From the NCBI GenBank assembly GCA_029204225.1, contig CM055095.1:31570936-31634935 (forward strand): a stretch of DNA of 64,000 nucleotides, written 5' to 3'. Under the pieces are notes generated by a model. The model was not told the DNA's origin. It ran no database searches and saw only the letters and a program-made list of their open reading frames with translations. The stretch comes from Diphasiastrum complanatum (Eukaryota > Streptophyta > Lycopodiopsida > Lycopodiales > Lycopodiaceae). This document shows positions 34,385 to 47,466 of the stretch, in pieces. Positions within the stretch are counted from its first letter, which is position 1; every line of letters starts with the position of its first letter. The position numbers and the translations under genes are program-made.

Positions 34385-37300
34385 CAAATGTATTCTTTTA
34401 CACATTGCAAGCACCCATGCGAGTGCATGTTGCAAAGGGCAAGTGCCATTTGAAATATCCACTTTAGCTTTGAAATCTAAAACTTCAAAATGGACTACAG
34501 AATTAGTATGTGGTTAAATAATTCATAAAAATTACCTGGCTCACAATATCAATTGTACTCCATGGAGACCGAACAACCCAGTTTAATAGCTTGAGACCTC
34601 GACTCCCTGTACCTCCTATGACCCACTTTAAAATTGGTAACATGATCCCAGCCATATCCAAGACTGATGTGAATGTGTTTTCAAGGATCAAGCCAGAAAC
34701 CTGAGAAACGATGATGACAAGGCATGAAGAAAGCCACCAACATACAAAACGATCAAATAATTTGTTAAAGTGACAGTGTTGCCACTGTTATAAACAAGCA
34801 CATTCGATTGATAGAGCAATGTAGTCACGTCTCATGCAAAGCCCAAAATTAATTGACGTGAATGCCTCATACAAACCTTTTGTAATACGGCAACCATATT
34901 TTGAAACACGGCGCTACAGATCTAGTGATTTGTCAATCTAAGTCATTTAAAACCAGTTGGTTTCAATCATCCAAGTCATATTACAAGGATTCTAAAGTAA
35001 GCATCCTATGTTTGAAACAATGGGAAATGAGCGTCAAAGGATGAACAAATTTTTAAACCCACAAAAACAAAACTATAAGTTAATGTGTCAACTGAGTGAT
35101 AAGCTATTGGAAACAGATTATTGTTTACAAGGGGAATCTTTCATGCCTTCATTAGCGAGTTGCAGCTTAAATGGCGGGAAAGTTCGACGTTCTTGGGTAA
35201 TAAACAAAGCTATAGGACAACCTGTTGCTGCAAAGCAAAGCTTGATAAAATAAACTTATCAATACATGAATTTAGAATTCGTGCACTTCCAGAACAGAAT
35301 GGCATACTGCTACATATCTGAAATGTAATGTCCCTTGTAAGCACAGCTTGCACTAGTTATCATCAGGCATACCGAGCATTCCACATTGACTGAGCTAATT
35401 ACTACAAGTTGCTCACCATTTCAAGAATGTGAAAAAAAAAGAAGTCAAAGCAAGACCCAATTGACAGTAAAGAGAATTATTGATTGTATCATAAAGGCCC
35501 TTGTGACCACGTCCTAATCGGCCCACTCCCGACGCAAGCCATGCTGGCCAATCACTGTATCAACTCTACAAACATAGCAAACAATGAAGCATGTACAAGA
35601 AATAACTTCCTCGTATTGTATCTTATGCGTCCATGGTATTCCAAATATCATGTTTTCCCAGTAAGTTCTGTTCAGAACACCAGAGAAAACCGGGAAGTTC
35701 CAAGCAGCAATACATCATATATCCCGCAATATATAAAATTGAATGTGCAGGTTGTGGAAGCATGTGTAGGCTGTTACTTACACTCCATCTTCAGCAAGCC
35801 AAAAATGTGGCTCTCATATGTTCTCATAACGTGAATAGTAACAATGGAAATACAACAGAACAGCTACTTGTACAATATTTATTACGTATGTCATGTAAGT
35901 CTAATAGTAGACAAACATAGCCAAAAGTCACATGCAATTTCTATCAACTCCATCATGCATAACATGAAATATATGCTGCAATATCATGCACATGCCATCA
36001 GCACCAATCATCAATGAGAAGTTTCAGATCACATGCATAAAGATATGGTCACATTAACTTCTTGTACTGATAGCATATTCTTCTTAGAAACAGGAGTTCG
36101 TTCTTCTTACAAGATTAAAACCTTGCATGAAGGGTTGGTGTCATGCCCACATCTGATCTCGGACTATTTGTCCCGTCAGTAGGCCTACCTTGACCCGTAA
36201 ATTAATTATGACTATGAGGGGTTTGGGGCCCTCATGTGTATATGGTCATAAAAAAAAATTATAATTAATGGTTGGAGGCCTAAACTCATGATGGTGGATT
36301 TTTATGGGTCTATCAATGAGTCATAGGGGAGCTGGATGACGTGGCCTAGATAGGCTCAGATAGGCTGCAGAGGTGTCCAGTGGGGTGTGACAGTGCACTA
36401 CCAGTGGTGCATGGTCCTTGGGCTCTCAATAGGGTATGCTTGATTGTGTTGCTGGCATGACTCCTCAATCCCTTGTGAGAGATTGATCCAAAGCTTGGGG
36501 GCTAGATCCGTAAGATCTAGGTTTGGTTGGGTTGGTCTGTCCACCATCCAATTCCCTTGTGTTGCTTTGTTGCGGCTTGCTTGGCTAGTGCATCCTCGGT
36601 GTAGGGCTTTATAGTTGGGGCTTAAGTTTATGATTGAGAGAATAAAGTTTCAAGGACGAAATCATGTCATATTTTGAGAACAAGTAGAGGAGCATCCACC
36701 TAGACATTTCTAAGATTCCTTCACTGAAGGTAGTTAAAGATCCTTTATAACTGAACGAAACAAAACCTGAAAAGGGCTGAGATGTTTGAGACAAAAATTA
36801 CAACTTTATCAGCTTATAAGCAATAGCAACTACCTTTCCAGGATTGTTTCGAACTAGTGCAGCTCCAACCGCACCTCCAAGTGATCTACCAAAGACAACA
36901 ATTCTTGTTGGATCAATGTCCTCTCTTTGAAGAAGGTGATCCAAAGCTGCCTGTGACGAACGGAAGAAAATCCTCAAAAATCAAAGTGTCCATTTAGCAT
37001 TCACCTAGAATAGAGAATGTAGAAGAGACATTTGCATGATTCCAGAAAGTTTGCAGCCTACCTGCGCATCTAGGGTCAGACCATGTTGTGAAGGCTGACC
37101 TTCACTCTCTCCATACCTAGAACAAACAAAAATGAGGGAGAATCTTCAATTTGCTTATTAAAGACACCAAGCAAAAGAAGCTATGCTGGCCTCAAAAAAG
37201 ACAGTAAAGAGCAAAAGGAAAAGCACACTGAACTTTCTACACTATGGATCGGCGGATTTGCCATTCTACCAACGAAAACACGACTAGCTGTAGCACTTTC

Positions 37301-40300
37301 CCCATGCAAACAAAAGTAAGACCATGGCAAGTACAAACCAAGAATGAGAACATACCCACGGTATGAGAGCATGAAGACATTGCACTGGAGTCGACGAAGC
37401 ATGATTTCGACAAACTCAAGTCTGTGAGCAATGTCTGCGAACATCAATGTTAAAGAGTTTTCCTGAAAGTCGTCGCCCATCAGAGTCCACAAATGATAAA
37501 TGAAGCCACAAAACAAAACAGCAATTATTTTTTACCAGCTGGACATCCCACATCTACTATCGAATCAACCATTTTTGACCTTTTGAAAATGTTTCAAAGT
37601 CATAACATAACTGAGGCTTCGGTTGACCAGATTGTTTCACCTCTAACTTTGGAGTTGCTAGCATTCCAAAAAGATGGTTGGCTCTATCTCATCTAGTCTC
37701 ATGTAGCTGGTTAGTCTTCATGGCTTTGTAAGTAATCAATTGAGAGTAGTCATTCAAGGCCTCGTGACTATGAAGTTGATAGACTAGAAGTTGTCTGACA
37801 AGCTAACAAAGGTGCACCTTAAATTGGAATGTCTAGCTAGTTGATGCACGTTCAAGACTTCTTAGCCAGAGTTCAAGTTGACTATTTAGCTACAAAAGAT
37901 CCTAATACTGCCAACATAGAAGCCCATTCCTAAGGATAATCCTTAGGAACTGTTTTTGGGAATGCGCTATCAGAATTGTTCCTAATTATTTCAGAACAGG
38001 TTTTGACGATAGTTTTTGCTGGAAACACCCAAACAAATAATCACTAGAAACTGATGTATGCGTTTTCATCTCTTTCCTGATCTACCTTTCATCTTTTTCT
38101 TGATCTTAAAATGCATCGATCCTACCAGTTTCGTATCTAAGTGATTTTGACAGAAAGTTCCGTTCATCCACTGCCAGCCTTATGGCATTCAAACAGAGGG
38201 AAGCAACCCTAGGAATGTTATAGAAAACTAAAGGGAGATTTGAAAATCAGGGTTTTCTATCAAGATTCACAAATTAGAGCCACACAATTTTTGTGCTGTA
38301 CATAAACAAAAGTCGTCTATAGAACACGGCAACCACTTCGTCACTACCAGAAAGTGCTTTGACACCAACTTATGACCAAAACCGCATGCGAACTTCAAAG
38401 GAAATGCAATTGATGCTGAATGAAATTGGAAGTACAAATGTTGATAATAGCATAATGACTAGCCACCAAAGTTACTGATGACATGAAAGTTGGAACGCAC
38501 CTAAAAGTGGAACCTCCAATCAATCACTTGACCAATGATTAGATCCAGACACTTGTTCGTACTGCTTGGAGGCCCAATTCATGGCCCAAGTCTACGAGTT
38601 AACATGTAGGGCCCAATGGTAGCCCGACGTCACTTATAAATACGTAAAAATGAAAAGAGCCCAAGCCATCTATTACCATATAGTATCATGGGGACCCAAC
38701 GAGGTGCCAATCATATGCCTTTCACTCACCATACGTATATATACTTACAAAAGAACATTATCAAATGATGTATAATAACATATCAATCTGCATTTCAAAT
38801 TGGATGTTTTCTTTCAATGCTCGTGATAGACACTGACTTTAGACAGCTTCCAGCATACACCACAAAAACTCTCCAATTTCATTTTTCAAAGAGAAAAACC
38901 TGTTGAACGAGATAAAAAACCTTCAAGTAATTAGGATACTTCCTGCATTTTCTTGAAAGAATAGAATGGTAGGACCTACAATCACAACACAAAGAATAAG
39001 TTATCAATTAACTCCCCACAGAAAGAGCTTAGTGATCTGCAAATCATTCAAAAAAACCAGAATCTTTCTCACGAAGCTCATAATTGTTTGAAAAAGATGC
39101 ACTTTGAAAGAAACAAAGGTGGTATAACACATTTGAAGCACATAAGGAAGAAATAAGAGCATAGGTTTTCGCAGCACTAGAATAAGAAGTGAGCAAACAA
39201 TGGACGCAGTCAATTAAAAACAGGCTTCAAACATTGACCTGAAATACAAACTATAGCTTCAAGCAAAAAAGGAATAAAGACAAGCACAAGCAAGTAGAAT
39301 TATAGTGCACCTCACATTCAGGTTATCTATGCAGGTCCACTAGAAAGATGGGGACACATTGACGCATAGATGTTGACTTCTTTTGGATCTTCCAAAGCTT
39401 TTAGAGGCATTGTTCACAAGTGCATAATTGAAAGGTTAAGAGAATCTAACAAGAAACACTAAGACTAAAAAAATCCACATGATAGACCTAGAATTGGAAG
39501 AAAAGGTGATTGTATGGTTATAGTCAATGTAGAACACTTTAAATCATTGATAATCTCATGATCTTTAAGAGTATGCTATCATGTCAGTCTTGTCCTTGTG
39601 CCTCGGCCAATTCCTAGAGAACGTGCCCCTTCTTGTTGTTACCCTCTCTTTGTCAGCATTTTGTGTCTCTACTCATAGCATCATTTTCACCTTACATCTA
39701 TCACTATGTTTCTCTACCATTTGCGTCTCCCTTGCTTCCTCCACAATCTCCCTTGTGGGAACCTTAGCAAGTAGCTGCTCATCCCCCACATCTTACATTA
39801 ACTTTTCCACATATAGAGCATCCAATCACTCCTTGTGTTCCTTCTTCACCTACAACTGAAAATGAAGAGCATTCCCTTCCGTTTAAGCCATCCACAATTG
39901 CTTTTACATGGCATTATGGGTAATGAAGGTGGAACAAACACGGAAGAAGAAACACACCGTTGAAAGAAAGAGGCGTCTCAGTTTAATATGCACCAAAGAA
40001 CCACCATAACGTGTTATCTGAAGAATCTCCAATTGTAATGAAAGCGAGGAACTTTTCCACTGGAAATTTCAGAAGTCACTATGTCAACAGCACCACACAA
40101 GATGATAAAGGTATTTAAAATGTATAACTATAGACCATGCTTATGGGATTAACAACTCCACATATCCATTGTAATGGTCCAAAGCCTTACAAATAGAGTC
40201 ATAGCCTTACCACTAAGGGTATCCGTTTACCCCCTATCTAATACCAACTAACTTAAGCTAAGTTACTCCAAATTAACCCTAGCATAACCTCAGTCAATTA

Positions 40301-43300
40301 AGGACGTAACATACTTCCCTCCTTAGGATCATATTTGAGTTCTTTGCTCTCGACGGACTAAAAGGCGGGTCCTTCACTAAGGCCTCCCAAGAATCGTCCT
40401 ATTCTGAGTATTTTCAACCAACCTAGTATTTCAAATTAGAATGAACAACCACCCTATCTTCTTTGAACTTTCTACTCTCTAGATCTAAGGGATCCCTGAT
40501 GGTATGCTCTTAGCTCAAAAGTAGTCATCCTATGAAGATAGATGATCCCCCTCATATAAACTTTCAAAGTTACCATGGTGAATTTGGATCCATACAAATA
40601 ATGTCTCCAAATTTTTAAAGCATGAATTACTGCAAAAAGTTCCCGCCTTTGAGTAGGATCTAACCTTTTGCTTTCAAAAGCAACCAGTCTACCATCCTGA
40701 TATAGGACTGCACCTATGGCATAGTCACTGGCATCTGTTTCAAGCACATACGGCTTGTTAGGATCCACTATGTGTAAAATAGGAGTTGTAGACACACAGT
40801 ATTCAAGGTTCTCAAAACTCTAATTCATCTCTTCAGTCCAAGTAACCTGAGGACAATATTTACTGTGTCAGCTAGTTCTTTTTGCACCCTTGAGGACATT
40901 TGTCAAAGGTAATGCAATTATAGCATAACCCTTGATAAATCCATGAAAAAACCCCGCAAAGCCCAAAAAGGACTTAACCTTTCCGATGGTTTAAGGAATT
41001 GGCCATTCACGAACCTGACGGACTTTATTAGGGCCAATTTCCAACCCATGGTCCGAAATAACGTGACCGAGATAAACCAATCTCTTTTGGAAGAAGTCAA
41101 ATTTGGATTTCTTGGCAAAGAGCTTCTCCTGTTTAAGTAACTTTAAGACAGTCCTGAGATGTTCCTCATGCTCCTCCAAGGTTTTACTATAGATGAGAAT
41201 ATCATCTAAGTAAACTATGACAAACTTTCCTAGATATGGATGAAGAAGATTGTCACAAGCCAGTCTCTCCAAGCTCGTGAATCCTAGAAGCCGATGTGTA
41301 GAATCAACCTCCCAACCATAGGCACCCCCTCCTTGAGTCCTTCTACCTGCTATTCCCGTCAACTGGCACATGGCATCCACTTGTGGGTGATCAATCCACT
41401 TGGCATGCATGGCCCCTGTGGCCTGTGAATACTGAGTGACTCATAGGGTACCACCCCCGTGCCCCGCCAAAGACCTGTGACCCTCTTGGTCACCCCGACT
41501 ACTAGCCGGCTAGCATCTCGTCACTGACGTCTAGGGTCCCGACGGTCAAGACACACCGCATCTCTGACAACTTGTCAGGCGGCCACACCGGGTCACTACT
41601 CGTGACGCATCGGTCCCAACTTGGGACAGATGTCCTCCTCGGTCACCGGCCCTTGCCAATACTTGGCCTCAGGCCCTCTGGTGACCGGCCGTGCCAAGGT
41701 CATGATAGAGTCGTAACTGGACTCTAACAATCCTTCCCTCTTCTGGCAAGTCATCGGTCCTCGATGTCAAACTCTGGGTAAGACTTCTGCAACGCCTGTC
41801 GCGTCTCCCAGGTAGCATCTGACAACGGATGCCCTTTCCAAGTTACTAGATACTCTTGAAGGAGACGATTCCACAATCGTCGCTCCCTTCGATCTAAGAT
41901 TCTGTCTGGCCCATAACCTGTGGTGTCTTTCTCCTCAAGAGACACTAGACCTTCCACCAGGCTATCGCCATCGTGCAAACATCTCTTCAGTTTGCTAACA
42001 TGGAATACTGGATGCACCTTGCATCCCACAGGTAGCTATAGCTTATAAGCTATTTGGCTCACCTTCTTAATAATCAACCATGGTCCACAATACCTAGGAG
42101 ATAACTTGGCACACTTTCCTGTGCGCAGCACCTTCGACTTCGAAGGGACTAGTAAATACACCCAATCTCCATTCTCAAATTCCCGATAGGTACGGTTCTC
42201 ACGAGCATAACTCTCTGCCCTAGCTACAGCTTTGGACAAGTTATCTCGTGCCAACTCTAGCTTCTGCTACATCTGAGCCAGAAACTCTACAACACTAGGT
42301 ACCCTATGCGGAATCCCTATGATTGCAGGACTCAGTGGCCTGAAACCATAATTGAGCTCAAATGGACTCAATCCAGTGGACGCATGTCGGTTATCATTGT
42401 ACGCGAACTCCAATAGCGGTAAATGCTTTACCCAGTCTGTTTGCGTGATACTCACATATGCCCTAAGCATATCTTCCAAGATCTGCACTCGCTCTCTGAC
42501 CATCCGTCTGAGGATGCTCAGAGCTACTCATCCACAACTGTGTTCCCAGCTTGGCGAACACCTCAATCCAGAAATTTCCCGTAAACTTGGGATCCCTGTC
42601 AGAAACTATGGACTTCAGAAGACCATGTAACCTGACAATATTCGGAATAAACAACTCAGCCACTTGGGGAGCTGTGACCTTCTTGGTCGTTGCGATGAAA
42701 TGAGCCATCTTGGAAAACCTGTCTACCACTACCATAACGGAATTGAATCCATTTTGGGTCTTGGGTAGCCCAACAATAAAATCCATAGAGATGCTTTCCC
42801 ACCTTCCTGTAGGTATTGCAAGTGGATGTAGCAAGCCCGGAGGACTTACTCTCTCGGCCTTGTTCACCTGACAAGCTGTGCAACGCTGGATGTACTCTCT
42901 TACATCCCGCTGCAATCGTGGCCAGAAATAATGCCTTCTCAAAAGCTCACTGGTCTTATCAATACCAGGGTGCCCTGCGCAGGGACTAACAGGGCATTCA
43001 TGAAGTATCTTACGAAGAAAATCCTTCACGTCTGGCACGAGTACTTTTCCATTTTCTCAACCACATACCTTCCTTCACAGTGTATGTCAAATAAGTACTG
43101 GTGTGTTCCTCTACGGAAGCAACATACGAGGCTGACTCTTCCGCTTGGTCGACTAACTTGCATGCATAGGCTACACACACTGACATTGTGGGTCCTTTTG
43201 CTGAGCCCTCTTGATCTCCTCCATGAGATCACTGTCAACTACAGACAAGGCTCATCTGATGCAGTACCAACGATAGTGCATCAGCGACCACATTTTCCTT

Positions 43301-46300
43301 CCCTCTTCGGAAGCGAATTTCCAAATGAAATTTCTGCATCAGCTCGGCCCACCGAGCTTGGCGGCCTTACAAATCTGGCTGAGTGCAAAATACTTTAAAG
43401 TATAATGATCTGTGTACACAAAAACTCGGCGCCGTATAAATAATGTCTCCACACCTTGAGCGCATGTACTCACATACAGCTCTTGCTCCTGTGCGGGTAT
43501 ACCATCTTGGCTCAACACTACACCTACGGCAATGCCACTTGCATCCGTCTCTAGGTCAAACGGTATCTGGGTATCAATAAAGTTGAGAACTGGAGCCGTG
43601 GCCAACGCCTCCATCAAGTTCTCAAACCTGTGCTGAGCTTCAGCAACCCACCGATCTACAGTGTTGTTTTTCCGTAGCTGGTCCATCAAAGGAGCAGCTG
43701 CCTTGGAATAGTTCCAAACGAACTGCCGGTAGAACTTGCAAAAACTTAAGAAAGATTGTAATTGGCGTATATCGGCAGGCCTCGGCCACTTCTTAACCAC
43801 AACCACCTTGGCTGGGTCAACCGAAATACCCTCAACTGTCACTACGTGACCCAAAACTCGACACGAGTCTTACACAACTCTGTCTTCTGAGCATTGGCAT
43901 ACAAGACAGAAGCTTGTAACTTGTCCAAAACGGTCTTGAGATGAACCTCATGCTCCTCGACCGCTTTACTAAATACCAATATATCGTCAATAAAATTGAC
44001 GACAAACTTGCCCATATAGTCTCGCAAGACATCGTTCATGAGCATCATGAACGTGGCTAGGGCATTGGTTAACCCAAATGGCATAACCAAAAAATTCATA
44101 ATGACCGAAACGGGTTCAGAAGGCCGTCTTCTGGACGTCTTCATCTCGAATCCGTATTTGATGGTATCCACTTTTGAGATCTATCTTACTGAAAATGGTT
44201 GCACCTTGCAACGCATCCAGTAGATCATCAATCATGGGCATCGGATACCTGTGCTTTACAGATTACGTCAATCCCCTGTAATCTACACACATCCGGAAAC
44301 TAACATCCTTTTTCTTAACAAGTAAAATAGGAGAGGCGAAAGGTGAATAACTCGGACAGAAGTACCCCAACTTGAGATACTCCTCCAACATCTCTCTAAC
44401 TTCCTCTTCCTCTTTTAGGCTCATCCTATAAGGAGGCCTACATACCGGACTTGCCCCTGGAACGAGCTCAATACGATGATCAACGTTCCGACTAGGCGGC
44501 AATCCCTCTGGCATATTACTAATTAGCAAGTGTTTAAACTGCGTGCGGATGGACTTCTCCAACTCACTTGTTGGGTCACATCCAGGCTGTAATGCAAATG
44601 CATGTGCACTAGGGGATGCAAAAGTAAATGAAGCTTCTTGTGGTTTATTAGTGAGTGTGCTTATCTGATTATTACCAACATAAGAATCAAAACTGGAATC
44701 AACATTCACATAACATAACCACAAATACTGAATCTCCATTCTCTTTATTTGCATATAGGTAACAAGAGGACCCTCAACAGATGGTCTCCCCCCCTTTTAA
44801 AACATGAGACAAACCCTCATGTCCAAACTTTATATACATGCAAAAGAAAGAAAAACTATACAGGCTGCCTACTCATCGTCGCTTACTAATAAGTCTTCCA
44901 AAATTTCCTCATCCTTGTCCTTATCTTGACGCTGTTGTAAAACATGGAGCTTCATGTCCGTGCGGCGAGGACAATCATTGACAAGATGCTTGCCAAGACA
45001 GAAAAAGCATAATCCGTCTTTCTTGGTCTTGTCCTTTTGTTCCGGACTGAGAGGAGACTTGTTGTAAGCCTGATGAGCCAAAGGAGATGCCTCTATGCAC
45101 TTCAAAGTCTGCTGCATCAGGATAGGATCCTTCTGCGAAAAGCCTTTCTGACCAGCTTGGCCAGATTTTCGCGAACCCTTCCTCTAAGGCCAGCTTGGCG
45201 CTCCAGATTCAGCCTTAGTGCGCACATTACCTTCAAAGTTGAGAGCTGTAGCAACTGCCTCTTCTAAGGTCTTGCACCATTCATTAAGCACTAAAGGCCT
45301 CAACTCTTTGCGAAGGCCAAAAATAAAATTGTGGACTATGATCCACTCAGGAATCTCTTCTGGAATCTTGATAAGCGTCTCACGATACTTATCAGCATAT
45401 TTCTGCACCATGTACTGCCTTTGATGATGCAAAAACCAAGCATCCGTCGCACACACATGCTCATGTGGAGGAATGAACTGAGCTCTAAAAGCTCGCTTGA
45501 AATCAATCCAGGTGGATGGAGCCTGATTAAACTTCAACAACTTGCGCCACCTCCTATCAGCAAAATCAGTGAGATGGTAAGCAACTTTGCGGACTCGCCA
45601 ACCCTCCTCGGTTGAGGCCCGCTTCAAATCAAATTAATCATCCCATTGATGCAACCACTGGTTTACAACATCAGTTGTTCTCTGGGAAGTATTTCCTGCG
45701 AAATGAGTAAGCTTAAAATCTTTGTCTTCTGGGTAGAGTGGAGGTAACACAGGACGAATTGCAGAAGACGGAAATGGATAAGGATAAGGATAAGGCGGAG
45801 TATGCTGCGAGGAAGACGCAAAACCACCAACTACAGAGGAGAGCATCTCTCGCATCTTTGCGATGGTCTTCTCCATACTATCCATGCGAGCTTGCATAGA
45901 AGTGGAAACATCAGCAGACGAACTAGCAGCCATTATAGGCGGGTTACGGTCAGGACAGGGCTGGGTGGTGGTGATGGAAGAGCAACGGGTGGACTGAGCG
46001 GAATATCAACTCTATCATCTTCCATTATGAAACAAAAACAGAGACAACACGGAATCAAGCTAGAAATTGCACTTATTGAAACACAGTCAGGAAAAAGGAA
46101 ATGTTCAGCCTAATGACAATTTAGAACTGAAAGGTTCATGGCTAAAAAATATAGACAAAAAACACCTTGTAATCTGAGCACATCAAACCAAAATTGAACA
46201 AATTTTGCAAGCTTGGTCACCCTATGGGCCATAGATCGCTGCTGAATTTGTAATCTCTTAAGGCGTCATTAGATGAATAAAGATATTCCTTTCCTTTGGT

Positions 46301-47399
46301 CCCATTTATGACTTTTGCTATGCAAAACTAGATCAAGAAAACATTGATGGTTTGGTATGTGCAAGTACATAGAAGATGTACCCCAAAGACATATAATTAT
46401 TGCTATGAAATATCTGATTAGGGAACACTAACGACATTTGGCATAAGCATGTACATAGAAAAATGTAGCCCCATCACATGCCAGGAAAAGACTAATTCAT
46501 GACTAACCATGAGTTATAATGTGCATGTACTTAACGAGTGTCCAAGATGCGAAGCCATGGCCAAAGAATAAGAATTCGAGAGTGAGAACCCGAAAAAGAA
46601 TGATCCTTGTAACCCAAGAAGAATGATCCTTGTGACCACAAGAACGGGACCATGAGAAATGGTGATTCATTAAGGGACCAACCACACTCCTTGGTAGATC
46701 ACCCGGGGTAATTCATATCCCTATATAGTATAAACTATTAAAAGTAATAATCAACGATGAATCCGGCTTTATACTCCTTTTTCATTGTTTTTCTTTTTTT
46801 TGGTTCGAACCAGCTCCGAATGATTCGAACCACGATTCAAGGTTCGAACCGTGGTTCGTGGAAACTATGCTTAAAACAATGAATCACCATGTGAAAGTAA
46901 AATAAGTCCATCTAGGTCTAGAATTACACCAAGCATCAAGATGAGAATGATGATTTGCATACATGACTTGTTCTACTTGCATGAGATGCATGCATGGCTT
47001 GCTCTACTTGCATGCATGACTTGTATTCACGGCTGCCCTACTTGTATGATGACATGCACTGGAGCCATCTTGAGTTGCATGCATGAATAATCCCACTTCA
47101 CTCCTACACCTCACCCTATTGCATGCTTCACTAATCCTACTCCATCCCAACACTTCCCCACTTGCATGGTAACTTGGCTCTCTTCCCCATGACACCTCAC
47201 TCCATGCAACCATGGGGGAGCGGAGCCTTACCCTTCCCCATATAAGGAGGTAGTGCACCCCTCCACAAGGTCATTCTTCCTTTCTTTGCTCTAGCTTGCT
47301 TGTAATTGTCTTGAGACTTGTTCAATAGGGAACTTGCGGAGCTTGGATCTTCACCTTCTTGGAGCTTGAAAAGTACCATTGGAGCTTGCACTACCTCAT

Positions 47400-47466
<67 letters not shown>

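Larger units (their letters stand above)
41751..45933 (-). mobile_element. Ty3/gypsy chromovirus, decayed, in intron 1
   Basis: Domain order on the minus strand is gag, zinc knuckle, RT, RNase H, integrase, chromodomain, 3' LTR, which is the chromovirus order. All coding parts are interrupted. It lies in the same orientation as the host gene, inside its 9-kb first intron, which still splices in phase on paper. The 5' LTR and leader were not found. Confidence 0.85.

Noticed and set aside
37435-37516. In-frame [11 protein letters not shown] directly before IAHRLE, looking like the missing FFQENAGN segment of the hydrolase
   Set aside because: The true segment was found as the 36-nt exon at 38,940-38,975 with correct phase. 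The region before IAHRLE carries a normal acceptor (TTCGCAG), so the QEN resemblance is coincidence.
46804-46868. hAT terminal repeat (CATAGTTTCC inverted)
   Set aside because: No partner end or target duplication found.
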